Below are positions 7,417-15,527 of a DNA stretch of 64,000 nucleotides, piece after piece. The stretch spans positions 372,001 to 436,000 of the forward strand of contig NZ_LJSD01000051.1 in the NCBI RefSeq assembly GCF_001303895.1, given 5' to 3'. How positions within the stretch are numbered: the first letter of the stretch is position 1; each line of letters starts with the position of its first letter. The stretch is from Mesorhizobium sp. 1M-11. GTDB taxonomy: Bacteria > Pseudomonadota > Alphaproteobacteria > Rhizobiales > Rhizobiaceae. The notes under the pieces were generated by a model. The model ran no database searches. It worked only from the letters and a program-made list of their open reading frames with translations, and had not been told where the DNA came from. A program made the translations under genes and the position numbers.

Positions 7417-8678
7417 TGCCCCTCTCCTTCATCTTCGGCAAAGGCCAGCAATACGAAACGCCGGAAGAGCTGGCGAAAGCACGAGCCGCCGCCAACAGCC
7501 TGCTGGCCGACCAGCCGACACCGACCGATCTCGGTTCGGGGCTGAACGCCATCGGCCGGGCGCTGCTCTATCGCTCGATGATGGGCGACATCGCGGCCAG
7601 CGAGAAAGCCGGCCGCGACAGTGCAGCAGCTGCATTCAACCCGATCGCCGGCGCGCTCAGCGGCCCCGGTGCATTTCCCCCGCCACCGGGCGGATCGTCA
7701 AAGGTCGCTCAAGCGCTGGTCGGCAAGCCCGCTTCAAAACCCGACAACCCGAACCTGCCGAGCCGGCTCGACTTTGCGAGGGCGGATGCGGCGAGGACTG
7801 CCGGTGGGCTGCCAGACATGCCGACGATGGAAAGCTACATCCGACAGTCTGCCGCGCAGCGCGGCATTGATCCCGATGTCGCCGTACGTGTGGCCCGCTC
7901 GGAAGGCCTTCAGCGTGGAACGTGGCAATCGAACGTCACCAGGAACGGTGCCCGCGAGCCAAGCTATGGACCTTTCCAGCTTCTCGTAGGCGGCAAGGGG
8001 ACAGGTTTCCCCGAAGGCGTCGGCAATCGCTTCATCGATGCCACAGGCCTCGATCCGGCCGATCCCGCCAACTGGCAGCAGGGCATCGATTTTGCGCTCG
8101 ATACCGCCGGAAAACATGGCTGGGGGCAATGGTACGGCTCCAAGGCCGTGGGCATCAGCCCGTTTCAGGGGATCGGCGCCCGTGCGGCCCCTGCCACCAA
8201 TGTCGGAGCGGCCGGCCAGTCCGGCACCAGGCAGGTCGCAGACTCGGCAATCGAAACGGCTGCGACGCAGGCGCCGCACGCTTTGCCGACAGCCGGGGCG
8301 AGACAAGACCATCCGATCTCCGAAGTTTCGCAGGCAGGACAGCACCCTGCGGCGCAAAGCAACCTGCCTGCGCAGGGTGCGCAGGCCGAGCAGTTCGACC
8401 TCTCACGGCTGCCTGCCGCCGCGGGCGGCATCGCAGACACATTCGACGCCTCCAAAGGCTCGACGCTGCCGCTGCTCCTCAACGCGCTGCAGAACCCCTG
8501 GCTGAATGAAACGCAGCGCGGGTTGGCCAAGCGCGAGATCGAGCGCCTGACTGGACAGCGCCAGCAGGAGCAACCACGTGACCCCACCTTGCTCGACGTC
8601 CCGAAGCGTCCAGAAGCCCTAGAAATCCTGAAAATGAGCCGCGAAGAATTGGAGGCAATTGCAAATGGTAACCGCTGA
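7416..8678 (+). CDS. phage virion protein with lysozyme/transglycosylase-like domain
   Basis: A 420-residue protein. Residues 1-60 repeat the sequence pattern of the preceding small protein. About residues 130-250 look like a lysozyme-type domain: a helix SYIRQSAAQRGIDPDVAVRV, an Arg-Ser-Glu-Gly (RSEG) stretch with a candidate catalytic Glu, SYGPFQLLVGG, and a helical tail with GNRFIDATGL. Such domains help the injected DNA pass the peptidoglycan layer. The C-terminal 170 residues are Ala/Gln-rich and disordered, with a charged helix at the end. The gene lies in the ejection-protein position of a podovirus tail module. Confidence 0.65.
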   Translation: MPLSFIFGKGQQYETPEELAKARAAANSLLADQPTPTDLGSGLNAIGRALLYRSMMGDIAASEKAGRDSAAAAFNPIAGALSGPGAFPPPPGGSSKVAQALVGKPASKPDNPNLPSRLDFARADAARTAGGLPDMPTMESYIRQSAAQRGIDPDVAVRVARSEGLQRGTWQSNVTRNGAREPSYGPFQLLVGGKGTGFPEGVGNRFIDATGLDPADPANWQQGIDFALDTAGKHGWGQWYGSKAVGISPFQGIGARAAPATNVGAAGQSGTRQVADSAIETAATQAPHALPTAGARQDHPISEVSQAGQHPAAQSNLPAQGAQAEQFDLSRLPAAAGGIADTFDASKGSTLPLLLNALQNPWLNETQRGLAKREIERLTGQRQQEQPRDPTLLDVPKRPEALEILKMSREELEAIANGNR

Positions 8679-9480
8679 CGAAGCCCGGCGCGAGCTGGCA
8701 CGCCGTGAACTCGAGCGCGCGCAACAGGGTAGTCGACCTGCACCGGCCGATGACTATGCCAGCAGCTGGTTCGCCCAGCTCACATCCGGCGCCAACGAGG
8801 GGATCGCCAAGACACTGGGCGCGCCTGTCGATCTGACGAACAACTATATCGTCGGCCCGGCGATGCACGGCATCAATGCGATCGCGGGAACGAATTTCCA
8901 GCCGTCGGAAGAACCTCTTGGTGGCAGTGCCGGCCTGCTGCGCAGCCTGCAGGATATCGGATCGATCAAACCGCCGACAGATGATCCGGACAAGCAACTC
9001 GGTCGCCGGCTGTCCGAAGGAGTCGCCAGCACCCTTCTCACCAGCATGGGCGGAATTGCAAAGGCCGAGGCTCCAATCCGTGAGACGCTGAAAGCTATCT
9101 ACAGCGGACTTGGCAGTGGTGCCGGCGGCACCCTTGCAAACTACATCGCACCCGACAATCCTTATGCCGAGCTTCTCGGTCAACTTGTTGGAGGACGGGT
9201 CGCGAGCGGACCGTTTGAAATGGGTCGCCGAGCACCCAGGCAGGTCTATGAAGCCGTTCCGGAGCTTTCGAGGCGGCAGGCATTGCTGGAGGCCTACTAT
9301 GAAAAAGCCGGCGATCTCGCGCCCCTTTCGGCGCCGGCCGCAGTGGGCTACACAAGGCGGGCCGTCATGGGCCGCCCTGTGATGGAAGGCCCACCGACAA
9401 AAGCGCGCCCCAGGAACGCCAGCGGGAATCGCATATTGGATGCGCTAAGGGTCGGTCGACCAACAGCTATCGCCGATTGA
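8665..9480 (+). CDS. phage ejection/internal virion-type protein, probably truncated
   Basis: The ATG at 8665 follows a GGAGG at 8651-8655 and the gene overlaps the previous one by 14 bases. The 271-residue product begins with a charged helix (EARRELARRELERAQQ) and continues with Gly/Ala-rich amphipathic segments (EGIAKTLGAPVDLTNNYIVG, LGSGAGGTLANYIAPDNPY), like the N-terminal region of large podovirus ejection proteins. Those proteins are usually far longer, so this may be a shortened remnant. It ends against a gene on the opposite strand (14-base overlap), and about 500 bases follow without another plus-strand gene. Confidence 0.55.
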   Translation: MVTADEARRELARRELERAQQGSRPAPADDYASSWFAQLTSGANEGIAKTLGAPVDLTNNYIVGPAMHGINAIAGTNFQPSEEPLGGSAGLLRSLQDIGSIKPPTDDPDKQLGRRLSEGVASTLLTSMGGIAKAEAPIRETLKAIYSGLGSGAGGTLANYIAPDNPYAELLGQLVGGRVASGPFEMGRRAPRQVYEAVPELSRRQALLEAYYEKAGDLAPLSAPAAVGYTRRAVMGRPVMEGPPTKARPRNASGNRILDALRVGRPTAIAD

Positions 9481-9673
9481 GCCGGTTGCCGTACCAGTTC
9501 TTGGCATATCCGGCTACGCACCCCCAGAAGAAGAAAACGACGGCAGTCGATATCGGGTTCTGAAGCAATGTGTTTTCGGATTGCGGCGTTCCAATCAGAT
9601 AATTGAAGAACCAGAGGCCGGCAGCAATCACAGCCGCGACGGCACCCCAAATGAATGGGTTTGTTTTCTTCAT
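9467..9673 (-). CDS. small two-helix membrane protein on the opposite strand of the prophage
   Basis: The 68-residue product starts MKKTNPFIWG and has two clear hydrophobic segments (about residues 8-24 and 40-57), with a positively charged C-terminus (WYGNRLNRR). It is the only minus-strand gene in the structural region and converges with the preceding gene, overlapping its last 14 bases. The ribosome site is weak (GGTAAT before ATG). An independently expressed membrane protein in a prophage could be a superinfection-exclusion or lysogenic conversion factor; that is inference only. Longer starts up to 9769 exist but lack the natural membrane-protein N-terminus. Confidence 0.5.
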   Translation of the reverse strand: MKKTNPFIWGAVAAVIAAGLWFFNYLIGTPQSENTLLQNPISTAVVFFFWGCVAGYAKNWYGNRLNRR

Positions 9674-9989
9674 GACATTACCGCGGCCGACTTGGCGGCA
9701 GCCCCCCGAGCGATTGCGGCGACGTTCATTCTTCCACTCCCCTCCAACCCTCAATGAACCATAGCGCATTCCTGAGCGGTCGTTAAGGGCCAGCTAATGC
9801 CAAAGCGAGGGCAAACATGGGCACCGCCTAGACCTGACTGCGGCTGTGGAATGCGAACTGATAAGCTCAGAAAAGTCGTAGCCGAGGCACATAGGCAGCC
9901 TTCAACCACTTGGCAGCCCCCCGAAAACATTCATCCCGGCCTTCCAGCCAAGGCCAACCACCATCATAAATCCGCATAGGAGTCCGCCC

Positions 9990-11549
9990 ATGCCTCGCGT
10001 GAACGGCGTCTACCAACTCTTGCCGGGCGTCTATGGCGTTCCGAACGAGCCGATCGCATCCGTGCCCTACAACAGCCAGCTGGACGATCTGGCGAAAGAC
10101 GCCAACGACCCGCGCCCGGTGACGGCCGGCGGCACGGGAGCTCAGACGCCCGGGGAGGCGCTGACCAATCTCGGCTTCTCGGCATTCGTCAAATCACTGG
10201 TCGGCAAGACGACGGACGCCCTCTTCCGCACTGCCGTCGGTGCCGATGATGCCGCCAATCTGACAAAGGGCCGGCTGCCGGCAGCCCAGAATACCGCTGG
10301 CGTGATGATGACGGCCAGCGGCACGGATACCACCACGGACTGGAACACGTTGGTCTCGCCCGGCCTGGCACCAACGCTGTTTACGGGCACCTCACCCAAT
10401 GGACCGGGGGATGGGTCCTATCTTTATGCGTGGAATTTCGAATACGGCGGCGGGCAGATCACCCAGGTCGCCTGGCCATACGCCTCGCCCCTGACCAATA
10501 TCTACATTCGCGGCCGCTACTCCGGCGCATGGTCGGCCTGGAAGAAGCTGGCATACGAAGGTGACGTCGCCAAACTGACAGGAGCGGCGTTCAGTGGTGA
10601 TGTAAAATCCGCTCGTTTCCTCAGCGGTTATGCCGCCACTCAGCCGGGTCAGATCGCCACCTCAGCGAACCTGGTCATCTACAATCCTCGTCGCTCCATC
10701 GAATGGGGATATCCGGATCTAAATCACTGGTACACCAACACACTTGGTGCCGACGCTACCGGCTACGGCCATTTATTGTTCGGTGGAGAGGCTGCAGACA
10801 CAGCTGACAAATGGAATGCGCCGGGCAACACTGGCGCGATCGGCATCCGAAATCTGGTTGGCGCCTCGGCCCTCGATGTGTTCCACGTGCCCAATGGGCT
10901 GAATAAGAACGCAACGCAGCTATTTCGCATCAACAACTCGGGAAATGTCGTCGCACGAGGTAATTTCTTCGAGAACGAACAGAGCGGCCGATATCGTCAG
11001 GTCTGGAATATCCCGGCCGGTATGATCGGGTTTTTCGCTCTTGGCAGCACGCCGAGCGGTTGGCTCCCGGCGAATGGCGCTGGTGTCAACAAGGCAGACT
11101 ACCCGGACCTCTGGGCGGCGGCGGTCTCCTCAGGCCTGACTGTTTCAGAGGCCTCGTGGCAGGCCGGCTACTACGGCCGATACAGCGACTATAGTTCAGG
11201 CGTGTTCCGCGTTCCTCTGATCAACGGCTCCTTCGTTCGCGGCTATGACGGTGGCTCCGGCATTGATCCGAGTGGCGGGGCTATCGGCGTCAGGTACGCT
11301 GACACGATCAGGTCGCACAATCACCCGCTGACCATCGACGCGGCTGGTAGCCACAACCACGGCCAGGCGGTGTATCGCGGGTGGTCCGACTCCGGAACAT
11401 ATGCTGCATCCAACCTCGCCACCTCTCTGAACGCCTATGCGCAGACTGACTACAACGGCGCTCACTATCATACCGGTACGGTCGGATACGCCGGTTCAGC
11501 AGAAACTCGCCCCGCTCACATCCCGCTCCTCGTCTGCGTCAAATATTGA
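9990..11549 (+). CDS. phage tail fibre protein with C-terminal collar domain
   Basis: A 519-residue receptor-binding tail fibre. The N-terminal 110 residues contain the virion-attachment type segment and the repeat-like DPRPVTAGGTGAQTPGEALT motif (GGTGA-x-T-x3-A-x3-L) common in tail fibres. The middle is beta-rich shaft. The last 180 residues fit a phage tail collar domain: WNIPAGMIGFFALGSTPSGW, then a Pro/Gly core, and histidine pairs SHNHPLT, SHNHGQ and AHYHTGT that in T4 gp37-like tips bind metal ions. It ends ETRPAHIPLLVCVKY, the typical collar ending. An AGGAG at 9979-9983 precedes the ATG. The next gene is its probable assembly partner. Confidence 0.8.
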   Translation: MPRVNGVYQLLPGVYGVPNEPIASVPYNSQLDDLAKDANDPRPVTAGGTGAQTPGEALTNLGFSAFVKSLVGKTTDALFRTAVGADDAANLTKGRLPAAQNTAGVMMTASGTDTTTDWNTLVSPGLAPTLFTGTSPNGPGDGSYLYAWNFEYGGGQITQVAWPYASPLTNIYIRGRYSGAWSAWKKLAYEGDVAKLTGAAFSGDVKSARFLSGYAATQPGQIATSANLVIYNPRRSIEWGYPDLNHWYTNTLGADATGYGHLLFGGEAADTADKWNAPGNTGAIGIRNLVGASALDVFHVPNGLNKNATQLFRINNSGNVVARGNFFENEQSGRYRQVWNIPAGMIGFFALGSTPSGWLPANGAGVNKADYPDLWAAAVSSGLTVSEASWQAGYYGRYSDYSSGVFRVPLINGSFVRGYDGGSGIDPSGGAIGVRYADTIRSHNHPLTIDAAGSHNHGQAVYRGWSDSGTYAASNLATSLNAYAQTDYNGAHYHTGTVGYAGSAETRPAHIPLLVCVKY

Positions 11550-11556
11550 GGCCGTC

Positions 11557-12120
11557 ATGCAAGTCTATCACTACGACATCGGCACAAAGCTTCTGAGCGG
11601 CACCTCCGAAGCGCATCCGAACCCCATGCGGGAAGGCGAGTTCCTTATTCCGGCATTCGCCACGGCGCTGATGCCGCCCGCTTTGGCGCCAAACGAAGCA
11701 GCGAAGTGGGTAGACGACCATTGGGCAATCGTTCCGGTAGTGGTTGACCCGGGAACCGGCACAGCGCAACCGATCGATCTTGTCGGCTATGCCGGCGATG
11801 TGCGGTGGCGCCTGGAGATCGGCGGCACGGGCATGGTGGTCGAAGATATGTCTATCCCGATCGCAACAGACCGAGACTCACAAATGAAGATCTTTGCGTC
11901 ACGTTACCAAGCGGACCGAGATCCGAACTTCACCGTCAATTGGAAATGCCCGGATGGGGCATGGCGCATTTTGAATGCCTCAGCGATCCTGGCCGCAAGC
12001 AACGCGGTTTTGCTGCATATCAAGAAGTGCTTCGACACCGAGCAACTTGTCGTTCAGAAGATCGGCGCGGGCGAAATTACAACGGTGCCACAGGTCGACG
12101 CTGCCTTCGCAAGCATGTGA
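11557..12120 (+). CDS. DUF4376-containing tail fibre-associated protein
   Basis: A 187-residue protein starting 7 bases after the tail fibre gene. The first 75 residues form a short beta domain like those of tail-fibre assembly proteins (YHYDIGTKLLSGTSEAHPNP). The C-terminal 110 residues match DUF4376, a helical domain found on phage tail fibre-associated proteins (RDSQMKIFASRYQADRDP, and NASAILAASNAVLLHIKKCF). Proteins of this layout are commonly encoded right behind fibre genes and are thought to assist folding or attachment of the fibre. The exact role is inferred from position. Confidence 0.65.
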   Translation: MQVYHYDIGTKLLSGTSEAHPNPMREGEFLIPAFATALMPPALAPNEAAKWVDDHWAIVPVVVDPGTGTAQPIDLVGYAGDVRWRLEIGGTGMVVEDMSIPIATDRDSQMKIFASRYQADRDPNFTVNWKCPDGAWRILNASAILAASNAVLLHIKKCFDTEQLVVQKIGAGEITTVPQVDAAFASM

Positions 12121-12182
12121 TGATTTGATTGCCGCATAGGCAGTAAGCAGCCAGAACAGCGACACATTCAAAAGGACAAACC

Positions 12183-13037
12183 ATGGACCGTTCGCGTTTC
12201 TACGCGACGCTGCGCTTGCGCACGTCTGGTGTTTTCGGCACGGCTTTGTCTCAGAGCCAGGTGGATGGGCTGGAAGTCGTCCTGGACGCTGGCCAAAATA
12301 CCGGCCTGCCGCTCCGGCATATCGCCTATGCCTTGGCTACCGCTTACCATGAGACCGGCGGCAAGATGCGGCCGGTCAATGAAGGCCTCTCCTACAGCAG
12401 CGCTACACGCATTCGCGAGGTGTGGCCGAAGCGCTTTTCCAGCATTGCCGCCGCCATTCCTTACGTCCGCAACCCGCAGGGCCTCGCCAACCGCGTATAT
12501 GCCGGCCGTATGGGCAATGGCGATGAGGCTTCCGGCGACGGCTGGCGTTATCGCGGCCGTGCGCTGCCGCAGCTCACCGGCAGGGAAAACTATGAAAAGG
12601 CATCCAAGCTGGTCGGGGTCGATCTCGTCAGCGATCCTGACGCCGCGAACGATACCGACATTTCGGCGCATATCCTCATCGAAGGGATGCGCGCCGGTAT
12701 GTTCACCGGCAAGAAGCTGGCAGACTTCGTTTCGGGTGATTGTACCGACTACGTCGGCGCCCGAGCAATCATCAATCCAGACGTAAAGGCTAACGGCCAG
12801 AAGATCGCCGGTTATGCCAAGGCGTTCGAAACTGCGTTGCGCGATGCCGGCTACATCAGTCAGGCGCCGACACCAGCGATACCTGCTGAAAAGCAGAGCA
12901 AGACGCCTCCACCAGTTCCCACCGTCTCGCCGCCAACGACGGCCCGGCCTGAACCGCAGGCAATGCCTGTGATCACGCGTAGCCTATGGGCCGAACTCGC
13001 AAACATCTTCTTCCTTCTCATTCACAGAGGAGCCTAG
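12183..13037 (+). CDS. endolysin, glycoside hydrolase family 19
   Basis: This 284-residue enzyme degrades host peptidoglycan at lysis. The catalytic region (about residues 1-200) fits the GH19 chitinase/endolysin fold: ALATAYHETGGKMRPVNE holds the expected catalytic Glu in YHETGG, followed by GDGWRYRGRALPQLTGRENY, the signature substrate-cleft segment, and a helix ending YAKAFETALRDAGY. A Pro-rich linker (about 215-260) leads to a hydrophobic C-terminal segment (LWAELANIFFLLIHRGA) that may tether it to the membrane. The gene begins the lysis cassette and is followed two bases later by the holin-like gene. Confidence 0.85.
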   Translation: MDRSRFYATLRLRTSGVFGTALSQSQVDGLEVVLDAGQNTGLPLRHIAYALATAYHETGGKMRPVNEGLSYSSATRIREVWPKRFSSIAAAIPYVRNPQGLANRVYAGRMGNGDEASGDGWRYRGRALPQLTGRENYEKASKLVGVDLVSDPDAANDTDISAHILIEGMRAGMFTGKKLADFVSGDCTDYVGARAIINPDVKANGQKIAGYAKAFETALRDAGYISQAPTPAIPAEKQSKTPPPVPTVSPPTTARPEPQAMPVITRSLWAELANIFFLLIHRGA

Positions 13038-13039
13038 CC

Positions 13040-13252
13040 ATGTGGAAACGTATCAAACGTTTCTTCAAAGACAGCGAAACGATCTTCTGGGCGCGGCTGC
13101 AAACTGCGCTCGGCATCGTTGCCGCAGCCCTGACTTATGTCGATCCATCATTGCTCCAGCCGATTATCCCGGCTCAATACTTCCCATGGCTGCTGGTCGC
13201 GAACGGCATCATCACCGAATATCTGCGCCGTCGCCGGGAGGACGGCCTGTGA
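13040..13252 (+). CDS. holin-like small membrane protein
   Basis: A 70-residue protein with a positively charged amphipathic N-terminus (MWKRIKRFFKDSETIFWARL), two hydrophobic stretches (about residues 19-35 and 42-57, the second partly broken by prolines) and a strongly basic, then acidic C-terminus (EYLRRRREDGL). Size, topology and place right after the endolysin fit a holin. I do not recognise a named holin family. The start is two bases behind the endolysin stop and the end overlaps the next gene's GTG start (GTGA). Confidence 0.6.
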   Translation: MWKRIKRFFKDSETIFWARLQTALGIVAAALTYVDPSLLQPIIPAQYFPWLLVANGIITEYLRRRREDGL

Positions 13253-13491
13253 CCGCCCTTCTGCAGCAGCTCTGGCCTTACATCGTCGGGGTCGTCGCCG
13301 CCATCGTTGCCGGCTGGAAACTCAGGCAATCGGGCATCGATGCCGAACGGGCGCGGCAGATGCGAGAAAAGCTGGCTGCCGCCGAAGACCGTCTCGAGAT
13401 GGACCGTGAGGCGACCGCCATCGAACGGCGCGTTTCCGGCATGTCCGACGACGAGGCCCGAAAGGAGGCCATGCGATGGTCAAGGCGCTGA
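13249..13491 (+). CDS. inner-membrane spanin-like (Rz-type) protein
   Basis: An 80-residue protein with a GTG start that overlaps the holin-like gene's stop. It has one N-terminal membrane helix (LWPYIVGVVAAIVAGWKL) followed by a charged helix rich in Glu, Arg and Ala that is likely a coiled coil (ERARQMREKLAAAEDRLEMD). This is the shape of an i-spanin (Rz). The last 16 bases overlap the start of a small lipoprotein gene in another frame, the usual arrangement for Rz/Rz1 pairs. The product is shorter than lambda Rz. Confidence 0.6.
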   Translation: MTALLQQLWPYIVGVVAAIVAGWKLRQSGIDAERARQMREKLAAAEDRLEMDREATAIERRVSGMSDDEARKEAMRWSRR

Positions 13492-13679
13492 TCCTTGTCG
13501 CGATGCTCGCCGGTTGCGGTTCGACCGGGGACAGCCCTTTGCCTTCCAATCCTCGCTCGATCTGGTGCACGCACAATTTTCCGCGCCGGGATGCCAGATC
13601 GGACACGCTACGCACCGATCTGGACGAGATCAACAGGCACAACGCCCAGGGCGTTGCGTGGTGCGGATGGAAGCCATGA
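13476..13679 (+). CDS. outer-membrane spanin-like (Rz1-type) lipoprotein
   Basis: A 67-residue small lipoprotein. The N-terminus MVKALILVAMLAGCG is a short signal with a lipobox (LAGC), so Cys14 would be lipidated and the mature part (about 53 residues, with Pro and two further Cys) would sit in the outer membrane. It starts inside the 3' end of the Rz-like gene in a different frame, and its TGA overlaps the next ATG. This is typical of o-spanin genes. Together with the upstream protein it would fuse the membranes in the last step of lysis. Confidence 0.6.
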   Translation: MVKALILVAMLAGCGSTGDSPLPSNPRSIWCTHNFPRRDARSDTLRTDLDEINRHNAQGVAWCGWKP

Positions 13680-13942
13680 CAAGGCATATCTCCGTCGACC
13701 CCGACGAATTGAAGCGCATCGTCAAGGAAGCGGTGCGCGAGGAACTGTCCGCCGCCGGCCTGCGCATCGACGAGCCCGAACACCAGTTCGAAGCGCGCGA
13801 GGATTTCCGGTTTCTCCGCAACCTCCGCCAAGCGCTTGCCGGCATTTCCAGCAAGGTCGGCGCGGCGGTGATCCTGTCGATTGTCTCAGGCCTGCTGTGG
13901 CTGTTGTGGAATGGAGTTCAGGCGCTGCTGCCGCCAAAATGA
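13676..13942 (+). CDS. small membrane protein at the end of the lysis cassette
   Basis: An 88-residue protein whose ATG overlaps the Rz1-like stop (ATGA); an in-frame ATG at 13667 is a less likely start. It begins with a soluble, charged helix region (DPDELKRIVKEAVREELSAAG) and ends with a single membrane helix (about residues 60-82, VILSIVSGLLWLLWNGVQAL). It may be an accessory holin or antiholin by position. It is the last gene of the prophage that I can identify; the following 106 bases to the FkbM gene hold no gene and no recognisable attachment site. Confidence 0.5.
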   Translation: MTRHISVDPDELKRIVKEAVREELSAAGLRIDEPEHQFEAREDFRFLRNLRQALAGISSKVGAAVILSIVSGLLWLLWNGVQALLPPK

Positions 13943-14048
13943 CCTCCGCATTTTGTGCTCCGACTTGCAAGCGCTTAGGATTTTTCAGATCGCAATATTG
14001 CAGCCATGTTACGGAAACTGGTCGTGCTGATCGCCATGAAACAGCGGG

Positions 14049-14900
14049 CTATCGCGGCACACAGAACATGTCGAAATGTGGCCAACGCTCCATGTCCGCG
14101 GCATTGAGCAACTGCCCCTTCAACTCGGCGCATGACCATGAACGGTGGCAGTCGTAGCCAAGCTCGTTCAGGAAATCGAGAAATGCGGTTCTCTGTTCGA
14201 TCGATGTGCGTTTGTAGACCTCGCACAGGATGAAGGGCCTCACCGAGACGATCAATTCGCGCATCGTTTCAAGCACGGCATGGTCGTTGCCTTCGGCGTC
14301 TGTCTTGATCAGACGGATTCGGGACAGCCAATCGGGGCTGGTGGCGCGCAGTTCGGCAAGTACATTACGTCCCTCCACTTCGAGCGGGTACATATGACCA
14401 TGGGCAAGCCGGCCGAAGCGATCGAGGTCACCGCCATTGCAGTAGCCGGGATCACTGTAGTTGAAGACCAGTTTTGTCGGCTGCTCGGTCGCGGCAAAAT
14501 GCATGATCTCGATCGGCGCCGCCTGCGGGTTTAGCAAGGCATTGGCCTCCAGAACCGGCCAGAGGTATCGGTTGGGCTCTACGGCAAAGACCTTGCCTCC
14601 CGGCCCGACGGCCAGCGCATAAAGCACGCTCGTGTCGCCGACATGCGCGCCGATATCGATGACGGCGTCGCCCGGCGAAAGATATTTTCTCAATTCGTCA
14701 ATCGCGCCTAGACTGATGTCCGGCGCGCTGCATTTGGGATGCAGCCACACGGCAAACTGCACCAACTCCCTGTTCACCAGCTCGAACTCTTTTATGGTGT
14801 AACCATAGGTTTTCGGGCCTTTGCGAAAGCCAAGCGCGGCAAACACATCCCTAGGTTTCACGACAGGCCCTCGCCAGTACCTGCCCTTCAATCGCACCAA
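14049..14900 (-). CDS. FkbM family methyltransferase
   Basis: SAM-dependent methyltransferase of the FkbM type. Visible motifs are the SAM-binding loop GDAVIDIGAHVGDTSVLYAL, the acidic strand end VFAVEPNRYLW and the FkbM-typical RIRLIKTDAEGNDHAVLE (DxEG motif) near residue 205. FkbM enzymes methylate sugars, lipids or other small substrates; the target here is unknown. The length of about 283 residues is normal. The start is uncertain: the frame opens at a TTG (14900), and a second frame just upstream and overlapping reads a protein-like segment with no own start, hinting at a shifted 5' end. It lies at the prophage boundary and may belong to the host. Confidence 0.7.
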   Translation of the reverse strand: MVRLKGRYWRGPVVKPRDVFAALGFRKGPKTYGYTIKEFELVNRELVQFAVWLHPKCSAPDISLGAIDELRKYLSPGDAVIDIGAHVGDTSVLYALAVGPGGKVFAVEPNRYLWPVLEANALLNPQAAPIEIMHFAATEQPTKLVFNYSDPGYCNGGDLDRFGRLAHGHMYPLEVEGRNVLAELRATSPDWLSRIRLIKTDAEGNDHAVLETMRELIVSVRPFILCEVYKRTSIEQRTAFLDFLNELGYDCHRSWSCAELKGQLLNAADMERWPHFDMFCVPR

Positions 14901-15064
14901 GCGTGTCGAAGCTCAACAGCTTTCGCAGACGGCCCAGGATCGCGTGAATCTTGACGGACGGTTAGCCATCATTCGCGTCAAATCGTTTGCACTGGCCGTG
15001 GTGGCATTGATGGTTATCTGCGCCTTCCCTAAAATATCTGTACTGCAGCGTGAGTCCCATCGTC

Positions 15065-15358
15065 ATGTCCGAGCAGGAAGCGAACCATCGCGAACGCGAG
15101 CACCGGCAACGGGTGTTCAAAGGGGCGACGATCATCACCAGCATCCACAATTCGGAAATCGCCTGCGTCGTGCGCAACCAGCATACCAGCGGCGCCGAAC
15201 TCAAGGTGGCCGCCGATGCCATCATTCCCGAACGCTTCAGCCTTTATGTGCCTGTCGACGGTGTTGCCTACGAGGCCCTGGTGCGCTGGCGCCGCAACGA
15301 CCGCGTCGGCGTGCAGTTCACTGGTACGGGACCGAAGCCCCGCTTCCACTACGGCTGA
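15065..15358 (+). CDS. PilZ-like domain protein
   Basis: A 97-residue single-domain protein of PilZ type. The N-terminal basic motif (REREHRQRVFKGATI) is where PilZ domains bind cyclic di-GMP via RxxxR, and the second motif position reads NQHTSG where the family usually has (D/N)xSxxG, so the Ser is replaced by His. The remaining beta-barrel strands (RFSLYVPVDGVAYEALVRW, RVGVQFTG) match well. It could be a c-di-GMP effector or a degenerate PilZ domain with reduced binding. An alternative GTG start lies at 15050. It stands alone between FkbM and the B12 riboswitch. Confidence 0.7.
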   Translation: MSEQEANHREREHRQRVFKGATIITSIHNSEIACVVRNQHTSGAELKVAADAIIPERFSLYVPVDGVAYEALVRWRRNDRVGVQFTGTGPKPRFHYG

Positions 15359-15527
15359 GCCTGACCATTCGTTCCGGGGCTCCATTCTTGCCGTGCTTTC
15401 GCTTGTCCTGACCAAGGCGTGCTGAGAGCCCTTCCGGGGAGCAAGTTGCCGTTTGCGGACATCGGGCGAATCTCAACAGGCCTCGGTTGACGCTGCGCAC
15501 TGCTGTGGTTAGCTTCGGATTCGGAAT

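Noticed and set aside
9797..9979. 60-codon plus-strand frame before the tail fibre gene
   Set aside because: No ribosome site, odd composition with poly-His end, no similarity that I recognise.
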